Shown here piece by piece: positions 52,050 through 60,419 of a DNA stretch of 64,000 bases (within the stretch, counting starts at the first letter, position 1; every line of letters starts with the position of its first letter). The stretch is from Hahella sp. KA22 (lineage in GTDB: Bacteria > Pseudomonadota > Gammaproteobacteria > Pseudomonadales > Oleiphilaceae). A program made the translations under genes and the position numbers. The stretch covers positions 2,435,501 to 2,499,500 of the forward strand of contig NZ_CP035490.1 of NCBI RefSeq assembly GCF_004135205.1, given 5' to 3'. The notes under the pieces are model-generated. The model saw only the letters and a list, made by a program, of their open reading frames with translations. It did not search any database and was not told where the DNA came from.

Positions 52050-54047
52050 ATGGCGGGTGATTTAAACCAGAAGGTTTGGTGGCAAAGATGGAAGCTGACG
52101 ACAGGCGTTAAAGCGGCAATAGCGCTAGGTGCGCTGCCTGCAGCCGCGCAAGCTGGCGTTGTAGTCCTTGAGCCGGTTGCGGACACGGTTTTACAGGAGC
52201 AGTGAGTTGACTCCAATCAGGGCGGCAGCCCATATCTTTCTATTTCTCCTGAAGCCAATACGCAGCGTGCGCTGGTAAAGTTTGACCTCTCTTCTTTGGC
52301 GGACTACGCCGGTAACATCACCTCAGTTAAGCTGGCTTTGAATGTCGACTTTAACGGTAATGACTGGGCCGGAGGTGGCTCGTTGATCGATCTGCACCGT
52401 GCGCAGGAGGACTGGAACGAGAGTCAGGCGACATGGCGTTGCGCCAGCGCTCCTGTATGCGGTTGGGATGGTGGAGACTTCAGCGCCGCCGCGACTGATA
52501 GTGTCGATGTTAAGAATATTAATAGCGGTTCCGTGCAACTTGACGTGATGGCGGACGTTGCGCAAATGCTGGCGACAGGGACTAACTATGGCTGGGCGTT
52601 AAAGAAACGCCGGGAAGACAAAGACGGCAGTATTAGTTTCAGCTCCAAAGAGGGCGCAATAGCGCGAGGCTGATTGTGACGACCAACGGAAGCGTTGATC
52701 TTCCCCCGACGATAGAGATAGCTGCGCCCACATTCCCGATTCTTATAGATTCCGATCCCACTTCTTTTGTCATTCGTTATTCCGATGACGTCGGCGTCGA
52801 CTTGAGTTCATTAGTGGTGACATTGGATGGGGGTGATCTGACGACTTGTTCTGTCACTCTGAGTACGGCGACTTGCGCCTATTCTGGTCTGACGGAAGGC
52901 GTGCACTTATTGCAGGCGGGCATTCTGGATAACTCTGGCGATGCAGCCAATTATGCTGTGGCCCAAGCCAGCTTTCTGTACCTGAAAGAGTTGGGCGGAG
53001 GCGGCGTCGCCTCAAAATGGCGCACGGGATCGGGCGCCCCATCCGCCTCATTGGGGGTGGAAAGCGATCTGTATTTGGATAAGAGCAATGGCGACGTCTA
53101 CGAAAAATTAAGTGCGGGATCGCCTCTAATGTATTCGCCGGGTTTATTAATCTGGATGCGCCAGGGAGCTCGGCTATTCCTGGCGGTTGGGCATTAAGCG
53201 AGATCAGCGATGGGCAGTTTGAGTTGACCCACAATCTGAATTCAGAGTCAGTTTCCTTTGTCGCCACGATGCAAGCATCGATTGGTGGAACTGGTGACGC
53301 GATAACAATCAACCAGCTAACGCCTGATAGCCTTACATTCAGTCATGTCAATTCCACCGGCGCGCTGGTAACAGGAAACAGTTCCGGTTTGAACGCTCAT
53401 TTCATCATCGTTGCACATTCAAGCGTTGCGCCGTCGCCTGTTGGCGGAGGAATATCCTGTAGCGCCATTCTTTCGGCAAACCCTGGCGCAGCGAGTGACA
53501 TGTACGCCATTGATCCTGATGGCGATGGGCTGTTAACGGCGTTTGACGCCTATTGTGATATGGAAACTAATGGGGGCGGCTGGACTTTGGTGGCTCACCT
53601 AACTGATGGCATGTCCGGCATACCTGTAGTCGATAGCCTGTCTTCGTCAGACCTAGGGGTCATTAGTTCAGGGGCATGGAGCCAACTACGTGACAATATG
53701 AGCGCTGGCATGATGTTTATTGATGAATACGGCAGGGTTTCAACCATAAGTGATAGCAAACTTAAATCAGGTAACTGCTTGTCGCTGCAAGACGCAGGTA
53801 GTTGAGTGAAAAGAGTGACTACAATCCTTCATTTAAAGCCGCCACGATTTGGCACAATGAAGAAGTTGATTGTAATCACGCCGGCTCAGCCTGCTCGATG
53901 ATAGTGATTCCTAACACTAATTATTCTGGAAACTCAAATGCCGGTGCGGCGCTGTATCAGCACTCAAGTGCGAAGTTTGATATTTGGCCGTACTCATCAG
54001 CGGTGTCTTATAACGAGCAAAATGAGCTGTTCTACTTTATAAAATAA
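52050..54047 (+). pseudogene. decayed secreted DNRLRE/fibrinogen-like domain protein gene
   Basis: Read through its lesions, this is one gene of about 660 codons. It has an N-terminal export-like segment (VKAAIALGALPAAAQA) and a DNRLRE domain (YLSISPEANTQRALVKFDLS to ISFSSKEGA). A second beta region follows (VIRYSDDVGVDLSSLVVTLD), and a fibrinogen-like end (FDAYCDMETNGGGWTLVAHL and later SACSMIVIPNTNYSGNSNAG). Lesions are an in-frame TGA at 52203-52205 and frameshifts near 52660, 53105-53125 and 53795-53815. All three shifts go the same way (one base lost each), so the last part returns to the original frame. It would have been a secreted adhesin or carbohydrate-binding protein. Sequencing error is the alternative explanation. 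Confidence 0.75.
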
Positions 54048-54062
54048 TATACGTTAGGACTG

Positions 54063-54112
54063 AGCCCAAAGGCCCTGAGAGAAACTCGCAGGGCCTTTGG
54101 GCTGGCTTTATT
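54063..54112. terminator. bidirectional terminator, 15 bp stem
   Basis: AGCCCAAAGGCCCTG (54063-54077) and CAGGGCCTTTGGGCT (54089-54103) pair perfectly across an 11 nt loop between the pseudogene and the convergent acetyltransferase. The T-poor flank is compensated by the very stable stem. Confidence 0.8.
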
Positions 54113-54578
54113 GTGAGAGCTCCATATGCAATAAAGGAAAAGGCTTCCCCATCCCGTCGGTGGGAGAGCGTCCGACAATACAAAAGCCGAAGCGTTCATA
54201 AAAACCCACAGCCTGTGGGTTTTGCTCATTTACATCGACTTTAACGGCATGTAACTCATCGACAGCGTAAGTCAGCAGGCGGCGGCCAACGCCTGTTCCG
54301 CGAGCTTCAGCGGTGACGAATAGCATCTCGATATTTTTATCCGCGACGCCGACAAACCCCAGTATTTTACCATCCGCATTCTTGGCGCATCTCAGGTTTA
54401 CCGCCTTCAGGTATTCATTGAGTATCAGTGGCTTGAAGAATTGAATATCTTCCTCGGACAAAAAGTCATGGGTGGCTCTCACTGAGGACTCCCAGACCTT
54501 GATAATTTCCGGATATTCATCAGCGTCAACGTGGCGGAGTCGAAGTGTTGAGCTGTGTTGGTGGAATGTGTTTGACAT
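54108..54578 (-). CDS. GNAT-family N-acetyltransferase, YjaB-like
   Basis: The 156 aa protein has the YjaB-like start (LRHVDADEYPEIIKVWESSV, then RATHDFLSEEDI) and the acetyl-CoA loop ARGTGVGRRLLTYAVDE with the R-x-x-G-x-G pattern. The end VDVNEQNPQAVGFYERFGF is the conserved C-terminal GNAT motif. It probably acetylates a small amine. ATG 54578 has GGAG at good distance; an ATG two codons upstream is too close to that site. Confidence 0.85.
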   Translation of the reverse strand: MSNTFHQHSSTLRLRHVDADEYPEIIKVWESSVRATHDFLSEEDIQFFKPLILNEYLKAVNLRCAKNADGKILGFVGVADKNIEMLFVTAEARGTGVGRRLLTYAVDELHAVKVDVNEQNPQAVGFYERFGFCIVGRSPTDGMGKPFPLLHMELSQ

Positions 54579-54796
54579 AAGCATAACTCCATTTATCGGG
54601 CATGGAAGATACTGCCTTTGCTTTTATTTATCAAATGCTTATGAGGCGCTAAATCCGTGGGAAAGATGAGTGCTATTAAGAGCGCCATAATTTGTACTTA
54701 TCTGTGGCTTTACTTTTGTGTCCGCCGCCATCAGTTAATCTGGGTGATGAGACATAAGGTCAGTTAGTCGTTCTGATGTTTGGCGTAGACACTAAA

Positions 54797-55675
54797 TCAG
54801 GATGAGCTTTTTCCCAGTTTATCTTCAGAGTCGAGTTGCAACAGGTTGCATTTAGCGCGACGAAGATATTTATCTATTGTCCTGGTTGAAACCTGTCTCT
54901 GTTCAAACTGCTCAAGGAGTTGTTCCAGTACATGGGTAATTCTGTTTTCATCTTCTGGAGCCAAATCCATACCTATAATGGTGCTTTGAATGGTCCATCT
55001 AAAATCTGAGAAGCAATCCATAGTGCAGTTGTTGCATGTGTTCTCTATATCCATGATGTTGTCCAAAAGCGCGATGGTGTCGGACAACGCTTTTTGACTA
55101 AGCCGACGCTTGGCGACTTTCTCGCGGCTGCTCTTTGCTAAGTTTTCAATAATATAGTCACACACCTGTGACAGACGAGTCAGATCATCCAACTTATTAT
55201 CGTCCGACAGGGTCAAGCAGATAGCGAAATAAGGATAGTTGATGAGAGTCTTGTTATTAAATCGAATGATTCTGTCTTTCTGCAGCGTCAGGTGAGTGAT
55301 TATTTTTGCTTGCAAGTCAGTAATAAAGCCGTCGTGTGAGAAAAGGTAGTGTTGCTCTGGCCAGTTAACCAGGAAGCAATATTCAGCGTCATAGCAAGCT
55401 AGCGCTTCTTGAATATGTGCGCTAACCTTTAATGGCTGACTCTCATGGCTACTTTTTTCAAACAGGGAGATAATATTTCCCAGTGAGCTATTGGATCGCA
55501 TTTGATCCATCAAAAGATTAGATAGCTCTCTGTTTGATTCCTCTAGCTCCGCGTTCTTTTTCTCCAGTTCGGAGACTTTGCTGGTGCTGGATGCATGTTT
55601 TTTATTATTGATATTGGATCTAGCGAAGTCGCCAGAGGAGGTTGGGTTATTACTCTGTTTTAATAAGTGAAGCAT
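54797..55675 (-). CDS. uncharacterised coiled-coil protein, paralogue A
   Basis: The 292 aa protein has a polar N-terminus and a coiled coil at about 33-60 (SKVSELEKKNAELEESNREL). A central alpha/beta domain follows at about 64-182, and then a helical end with three clustered cysteines, NTCNNCTMDCFSDF (about 212-225). The central domain aligns with the neighbour protein over HIQEALACYD, HYLFSHDG, RIIRFNNKTLINYPYFAICL and a final helix. The order of elements recalls a GAF-like sensor fold, which is inference. No membrane segment is seen. The two genes share strand and spacing (70 bases) and are probably an operon. I do not recognise the family. Confidence 0.62.
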   Translation of the reverse strand: MLHLLKQSNNPTSSGDFARSNINNKKHASSTSKVSELEKKNAELEESNRELSNLLMDQMRSNSSLGNIISLFEKSSHESQPLKVSAHIQEALACYDAEYCFLVNWPEQHYLFSHDGFITDLQAKIITHLTLQKDRIIRFNNKTLINYPYFAICLTLSDDNKLDDLTRLSQVCDYIIENLAKSSREKVAKRRLSQKALSDTIALLDNIMDIENTCNNCTMDCFSDFRWTIQSTIIGMDLAPEDENRITHVLEQLLEQFEQRQVSTRTIDKYLRRAKCNLLQLDSEDKLGKSSS

Positions 55676-55745
55676 AAAGGCGAGCCTTGTTTTAAGCGTA
55701 TTCTGGGGCGAATATATTTACGAAAATATACTGCTTTTGGATTTT

Positions 55746-56315
55746 TTATGCTTCATTTCCAGGTATGGAGGCGGCGATTGAATTAATTGTCTCTGTTAGA
55801 AGAAAAAGCGGCTCCATATAGCGCTCCCTTTCTTGCGCGTCTACAAGCATCTTAAACGTGAAGTGTTTGTTGACGTTTATCCAGTAGTTCTCATGAAAAA
55901 TGATGTGAGGAGATTCTAACGCAGTCTCTGATATATCCTGTACGTCGGATAATAAAAGATAGTCGCCATCAGAAAATATCCATGTCTTTTTGTTTATGGA
56001 TAACCTGAATATGTAAGCGGGAATATCGTAATAGGCAAGCGCCTGCTGTATGGAAAACGCCAGTTGGAAAGAATCCTTGGCTGTCAGATAGTTTGTTAAG
56101 AGCTCAATGATTCTTTTAAAGTGATCGCTGTTATCGATTAGATTACAGCCGGAAGCCTGCGTTCTGTATACGCAGCTTTCATTGGACTTAGGGCATAAGT
56201 CGGATATTAGTGTTGGTTTTTGTACACACAATTTTGCGACCTCCGATAGAGTAATGGAGATCTTACATAATTTCTCTGGAGAGTTAATTGCGTACCGATA
56301 CGGAAAATTTGGCAT
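55746..56315 (-). CDS. uncharacterised cysteine-rich protein, paralogue B
   Basis: The 189 aa protein shares with its neighbour the alpha/beta domain (about 64-185): SIQQALAYYDIPAYIFRLSI, TWIFSDGDYLLL, HIIFHENYWINVNKHFTFKM. It lacks the coiled coil and the C-terminal extension. Instead its N-terminus carries cysteines at about 17, 30, 41, 48 and 57 (LCPKSNESCVYRTQASGCNL), which may bind metal or sense redox state. The start codon lies inside a perfect dyad and has no ribosome site. Unknown family; role in sensing is inferred from layout only. Confidence 0.6.
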   Translation of the reverse strand: MPNFPYRYAINSPEKLCKISITLSEVAKLCVQKPTLISDLCPKSNESCVYRTQASGCNLIDNSDHFKRIIELLTNYLTAKDSFQLAFSIQQALAYYDIPAYIFRLSINKKTWIFSDGDYLLLSDVQDISETALESPHIIFHENYWINVNKHFTFKMLVDAQERERYMEPLFLLTETINSIAASIPGNEA

Positions 56316-56330
56316 TACATTAAGTAATGC
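56312..56330. promoter_or_regulatory. dyad covering the start codon of paralogue B
   Basis: GCATTAC-ATTAA-GTAATGC is a perfect 7 bp inverted repeat whose left arm includes the initiator ATG (56315-56313, minus strand). It may hide the start in an RNA hairpin or serve as an operator. Confidence 0.5.
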
Positions 56331-56490
56331 TACGTATTTGTGGTCGTCAGTAGCTTGCCTATTTCTACTCTAGAGCATCTCCGCCTGTTACTGTAGGTGC
56401 ATGTAGACGCTTTATACATGCTATCGATATAGCTGGAGTGTTGCGCTCTCTGATAATGATCATTGAGGTCTCTAATCGAGCACCATTTTG

Positions 56491-56530
56491 GGCGTAATTG
56501 CGGCGTAAATTTGGCGTAAACCTGCGTAGA
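56491..56530. repeat. phased GGCGTAA direct repeats near tRNA-Arg
   Basis: GGCGTAA starts at 56491, 56502 and 56513, exactly 11 bp apart, with a weaker GCGTAGA at 56524. They lie about 115 bases from the 3' end of tRNA-Arg in otherwise empty DNA. Integrase arm-type sites or a regulator array are both possible. Confidence 0.5.
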
Positions 56531-56643
56531 AAAGCGGTATAAAATGGGCTTTTGAGTGAATATTAGCCACACATTAAAATCGCTGAAATGCCGCAGAATT
56601 AAAGAGTTTTGGGTGGTTTTATGTAGTATCGAGCTAGGCGGGG

Positions 56644-56720
56644 TGGCGCCCTGGGCAGGATTCGAACCTGCGACCTTCCCCTTAGGAGGGGGACGCGCTA
56701 TCCAGCTGTGCCACCAGGGC
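56644..56720 (-). tRNA. tRNA-Arg (anticodon CCU)
   Basis: On the minus strand the 77 nt fold has acceptor GCCCTGG/CCAGGGC, an anticodon loop reading CTCCTAA with anticodon CCU, T loop TTCGAAT, discriminator G and encoded CCA. It reads the rare Arg codon AGG. Its 3' end faces the AT-rich accessory stretch, the usual geometry for island insertion at a tRNA. Confidence 0.95.
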
Positions 56721-56881
56721 CCCAAGAGCGCTAAATAATAGCGGCATTGGGCCGTTCTCTCAACCCTCTATTTTCCGGACGGGCAGGGCGCTTGAACGCT
56801 TTGCGCCGGTTGGGAAACTTTCCAGTGAGACAGCTGTCTATTACTCTTATAAATATATGACCCCGTAGTAAGGAGCCTCTG

Positions 56882-57844
56882 ATGTTAGATGTACGGCCGA
56901 TGTTGATGGTTTCCAACTTTCCCGCTGTCACACGCGGAACCCTGGAGACCCTGCAGGTCAACTTGGGGTACAAATGTAATCTTAGCTGCACGCACTGCCA
57001 TGTCGCCGCCGGTCCTACCAGGACGGAAATGATGATGGAGGCGGTGATTGCGGATGTGCTTGAGTTCATCTCGGTAAAGAAAATCAAAGTGCTGGATCTC
57101 ACCGGTGGCGCACCGGAGATGAACCCTCACTTTCGGTCCCTGGTGACAGAGGCGCGACGGATGGGCGTAAAAGTCATGGATCGCTGTAATCTCACGATTA
57201 TGCATGAGGATGGACAGGCGGATCTGGGCGCTTTTCTGGCCGAGCAAGGCGTTGAGATTGTGGCTTCGTTGCCGTGTTACGCAGAACAGAATGTGGATAA
57301 GCAGCGTGGCAAAGGGGTTTATCAGGAAAGTATCGCTGCGTTGAAACAACTCAACGGCTTGGGCTATGGGCGTGAGGGCAGCGGATTAACCCTTAATCTG
57401 GTGTACAACCCGGGCGGCCCTTTTTTACCGTCAGCCCAGGAAAAGCTGGAGGCGGACTATAAGCGCGAGCTGTTGGATCATCACGGCATAGAGTTCAATC
57501 AGCTATTCGTGTTGGCCAACATGCCGATCAGTCGTTTTGGCAGTGTTCTATTATCCAAAGGGCAGTTCAATGACTATATGCAACTGCTGCACGACTCCTA
57601 TTCCGAACATAATTTACATTCGGTGATGTGCCGCACGCTGATCAGCGTGGACTGGCAGGGATATGTATACGATTGCGACTTTAACCAAATGCTGGACATT
57701 CCCTTGATTGCGTCAGACAAGCCCAAAGTGCATCTGCGAGACTTGATGACCGAGAATCTGGAAGGCTCCGCCATCGCCACGGCGGACCATTGCTATGGGT
57801 GCACCGCCGGACAGGGCAGCAGCTGTGGAGGCGCACTGGATTGA
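56882..57844 (+). CDS. arsS: arsenosugar-biosynthesis-type radical SAM protein ArsS
   Basis: The 320 aa protein has the radical SAM cluster motif NLGYKCNLSCTHCHVAAGPT (CxxxCxxC, about residues 35-43), LDLTGGAPEMNP as the SAM-binding glycine stretch, and a C-terminal part with VMCRTLISVDWQGYVYDCDF plus final cysteines HCYGCTAGQGSSCGG. This matches ArsS (TIGR04167, by recall), which adds the deoxyadenosyl group of SAM to methylated arsenic. AGGAG precedes the ATG. Two glycosyl or nucleotidyl transferase-like genes overlap downstream. An arsenite methyltransferase gene, expected as partner, is not in the window. Confidence 0.88.
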   Translation: MLDVRPMLMVSNFPAVTRGTLETLQVNLGYKCNLSCTHCHVAAGPTRTEMMMEAVIADVLEFISVKKIKVLDLTGGAPEMNPHFRSLVTEARRMGVKVMDRCNLTIMHEDGQADLGAFLAEQGVEIVASLPCYAEQNVDKQRGKGVYQESIAALKQLNGLGYGREGSGLTLNLVYNPGGPFLPSAQEKLEADYKRELLDHHGIEFNQLFVLANMPISRFGSVLLSKGQFNDYMQLLHDSYSEHNLHSVMCRTLISVDWQGYVYDCDFNQMLDIPLIASDKPKVHLRDLMTENLEGSAIATADHCYGCTAGQGSSCGGALD

Positions 57845-58536
57845 GCATACCCGTCAGTGTCATCATTCCTACTTTGAACGAAGCCGAATCAATTTCGGCT
57901 TTTTTGCGGGTTTTGCAACCGCTGCGCGAAGCTGGGTGGGAGCTTATTCTTTCTGATGGCGGCAGTCGTGATGAGACGGTGTCCCTTGCCGAGCCGAGGG
58001 TGGATAAGATTATTGTCAGTACTCCTGGACGCGCCACGCAGATGAACAACGGCGCCGAGAGCGCTAGCGGAGAGGTCTTGCTGTTTCTACATGCGGATAC
58101 GCAATTGCCTCAAGACGCGATTGCACAATTGACTGCGTTTGTGGCGTCCAACGCTGACTGGGGGCGTTTTGATGTGGCGCTGTCTGGGCGACGATTCATG
58201 TTCCGCGTAGTGGAAACCCTGATTAATCTGCGTTCCCGCATCACCTCGGTTGCGACGGGAGATCAGGCGATTTTTATTCGTCGGTCAGTTTTTCAGCGGC
58301 TTGGCGGTTATGCGCGCATTCCATTGATGGAAGACGTGGAAATCTGTAAACGACTACGAAGCCTGAGCCCGCCCTACTGCATCCGCGCCAGGGTGATTAC
58401 CTCCAGTCGCCGCTGGGAAAGCCGTGGCGTGTGGAAAACCATCTTTTTAATGTGGCGATTGCGTTTCGAGTATTGGCTCGGCGTCGCCCCTGACAAGCTG
58501 TTTCGCCGCTACTACGGGAGGCCGGGTAATGTCTGA
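57841..58536 (+). CDS. family 2 glycosyltransferase, rSAM/selenodomain-associated type 2
   Basis: The 231 aa protein is a GT-A fold transferase. VSVIIPTLNEAESISAFLRV opens the fold, LILSDGGSRDETVSLA binds the nucleotide sugar, and VLLFLHADTQLP carries the D-x-D-like metal site. DQAIFIRRSVFQRLGGYARI matches the acceptor side. It corresponds to TIGR04283 by recall, regularly linked to ArsS-type radical SAM genes. The start is TTG 57841, within ATTGA of the arsS stop, with GGAGG upstream. The next gene overlaps its end by eight bases. It may glycosylate arsenic-nucleoside intermediates. Confidence 0.85.
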   Translation: MSIPVSVIIPTLNEAESISAFLRVLQPLREAGWELILSDGGSRDETVSLAEPRVDKIIVSTPGRATQMNNGAESASGEVLLFLHADTQLPQDAIAQLTAFVASNADWGRFDVALSGRRFMFRVVETLINLRSRITSVATGDQAIFIRRSVFQRLGGYARIPLMEDVEICKRLRSLSPPYCIRARVITSSRRWESRGVWKTIFLMWRLRFEYWLGVAPDKLFRRYYGRPGNV

Positions 58537-59191
58537 GTGCTGCCTGATTCAGTTCGCCAAGCGGCCTATCGCCGGATTGGTGAAGACCCGTTTGATTCCG
58601 GAATTGGGCGCTGCGCGGGCGCTGGATGTGCATGAAGCCCTTCTGCGCAAGACGCTGAATGTCTTGCTTGAATCCGACTTTGGCCCCGTAGAATTGTGGT
58701 GGGACGCCCATTGGGATGACGCCGACGCTATGCAACGCTTTCTGATCGCGACGGTGGAGCCCTCACACATGGCGCAGGCCAGGAAGCTGATGATCCGCTA
58801 TCAAGAGGGCGCGGATCTGGGAGAACGCATGAGTCATGCTTTGGAGGAGGGACTAAGGCAATCCCAAAAGACGTTATTGGTGGGAAGCGACTGTCCGGTA
58901 ATCACGCCAGACTACTTACGCCAGGCGATGATGGCGCTGGATCGCTCTGATGTGGTGCTCGGGCCGGCGGAAGATGGGGGGTATGTGTTGATTGGCGCGC
59001 GTAATATTACTTCGCTGTCTCTCTGCGGTATGGCCTGGGGCGTTGAGACGGTTCTGCAGGCGACTATTGAGCGATTAGGCGATGCTGGCCTGAGTCATCA
59101 GCTTTTGCCTGTTTCCTGGGATGTTGATGACTACTCCGACTACCTGCGCTGGCGTCAAGAGGAGGAACGCTCGCATTCCCGCGTCGATTAA
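58529..59191 (+). CDS. DUF2064 transferase, rSAM/selenodomain-associated type 1
   Basis: The 220 aa protein has a nucleotidyltransferase-like GT-A fold: LIQFAKRPIAGLVKTRLIPE at the start, TLLVGSDCPVITPDYLRQAM in the middle and VVLGPAEDGGYVLIGARN later. These are the marks of DUF2064/TIGR04282 (by recall). It is the usual third gene of arsS-type clusters. It overlaps the preceding gene and has GGAGG before the ATG. Its substrate is not established. Confidence 0.86.
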   Translation: MSECCLIQFAKRPIAGLVKTRLIPELGAARALDVHEALLRKTLNVLLESDFGPVELWWDAHWDDADAMQRFLIATVEPSHMAQARKLMIRYQEGADLGERMSHALEEGLRQSQKTLLVGSDCPVITPDYLRQAMMALDRSDVVLGPAEDGGYVLIGARNITSLSLCGMAWGVETVLQATIERLGDAGLSHQLLPVSWDVDDYSDYLRWRQEEERSHSRVD

Positions 59192-59257
59192 CCTGTTCTG
59201 AATAGCTTTTACTCTGCTACTTGCTTGATTATTAAAGAATCTAATTGCTATCCCTCC

Positions 59258-59340
59258 TTGAATTTAAGGCCCGTACAGCTACATTTCATGTATAAGTAGT
59301 GAGAATGTATAAGTAGTGAAGAATGTACAGGTAGTGAGAA
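59258..59340 (+). repeat. candidate promoter and three tandem 17-18 bp repeats before legB
   Basis: TTGAAT (59258-59263) and TACATT (59280-59285), 16 bases apart, form a possible promoter. Directly after it ATGTATAAGTAGTGAGA repeats at 59288, 59305 and 59123-type spacing is not seen elsewhere; the third, degenerate unit (ATGTACAGGTAGTGAGAA) begins at 59323. They could be operator half-sites or a recent slippage array. The 247 bases from 59192 to 59438 contain no gene. Confidence 0.55.
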
Positions 59341-59438
59341 GCTGGAAGCGCTTACTTAGCAAATATACGCGTGTCGGCGCCAGGCATTAGCGCAAGGTGC
59401 GCAAAGTGTTTGGCGGACAGGCCTGAAGATTATTCAAA

Positions 59439-60419
59439 ATGAAAACAGCGTTAGTGACAGGGGCGGACGGATTTATCGGTTCGCATTTAGTGGAGATGCT
59501 GCATGCGCGAGGTTACCAGGTTCGTGCGCTCAGCTATTACAACTCGTTTAATGACTGGGGATGGCTGGAACAATCCGCCTGCCTGAAGGATCTGGATGTT
59601 TGGAATGGCGATATCCGTGATCCGCATTATTGTATCGAGCTCACCAAGGGCGTGGATGTGGTTTTTAACCTCGCTGCCCTGATTGGCATTCCCTATTCCT
59701 ATACGGCGCCGGATACCTACGTCGACGTCAATATTCGCGGGACGGTGAATATTTGCCAGGGCGCCCGGCTTAATGGCGTTGGCCGGCTAGTGCACGCGTC
59801 AACCTCGGAAGTCTACGGCACCGCCAAATATGCGCCGATCGATGAAAAGCATCCCTTACAGCCGCAGTCTCCCTACAGCGCTTCCAAAATAGGCGCTGAA
59901 TCCATGGCGTTGAGCTTTCATAATGCGTTTCAGTTGCCGGTGACGGTGGCGAGACCTTTCAATACTTACGGACCCAGGCAGTCCGCCAGAGCGGTTATTC
60001 CCACCATCATCTCTCAGATCGCCGCGGGTAAGAGTTCAATCAAGTTGGGAGACCCGTCGCCTACACGGGACTTCAATTTTGTGGAAGACACTTGCCTGGG
60101 CTTTATTGAGTTGGCGGAATGTGAGCAGGCGATTGGTCAGGTCGTCAACATTGGCTCCAATACGGAAATTTCCATTGGCGATACCTTCGAATTGATTTGT
60201 CGGTTGATGCAGGCGGAAGTCGTAATGGAGACAGATCAACAGCGTGCGCGACCCGCAAACTCGGAAGTATTTCGACTTAAATGTGATAACGCTTTGATAA
60301 AAAGCCTCACCGGGTATGAACCGAAATTCAACCTTGAGCAGGGACTGCGCAAAACAATCGACTGGTTTACGCGTCCTGAGAACCTGAGACGGTACAAGGC
60401 GGATATCTACAATGTCTGA
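59439..60419 (+). CDS. legB: UDP-N-acetylglucosamine 4,6-dehydratase LegB-like
   Basis: LegB removes water from UDP-GlcNAc as the first step toward legionaminic acid. The 326 aa extended SDR protein begins TALVTGADGFIGSHLVEMLH with the glycine-rich NAD motif and has the YNSFNDWGWLEQ stretch typical of LegB. The catalytic region STSEVYGTA and YSASKIGAE (YxxxK) follow. RPFNTYGPRQSARAVIPTII is also characteristic. The ORF overlaps legC by eight bases. The start ATG lies after weak ribosome-site sequence. Four more genes follow with overlaps, so all are one operon. Confidence 0.9.
   Translation: MKTALVTGADGFIGSHLVEMLHARGYQVRALSYYNSFNDWGWLEQSACLKDLDVWNGDIRDPHYCIELTKGVDVVFNLAALIGIPYSYTAPDTYVDVNIRGTVNICQGARLNGVGRLVHASTSEVYGTAKYAPIDEKHPLQPQSPYSASKIGAESMALSFHNAFQLPVTVARPFNTYGPRQSARAVIPTIISQIAAGKSSIKLGDPSPTRDFNFVEDTCLGFIELAECEQAIGQVVNIGSNTEISIGDTFELICRLMQAEVVMETDQQRARPANSEVFRLKCDNALIKSLTGYEPKFNLEQGLRKTIDWFTRPENLRRYKADIYNV

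Noticed and set aside
49920-56643. A defined island with att sites and integrase
   Set aside because: Composition and the tRNA suggest it, but I saw no integrase and no second copy of the tRNA 3' end, so boundaries are not claimed as features.
56330-56725. 131-codon frame across tRNA-Arg
   Set aside because: Its start is a translation of the tRNA gene itself (the WWHSWIARPP pattern is a well-known artefact).
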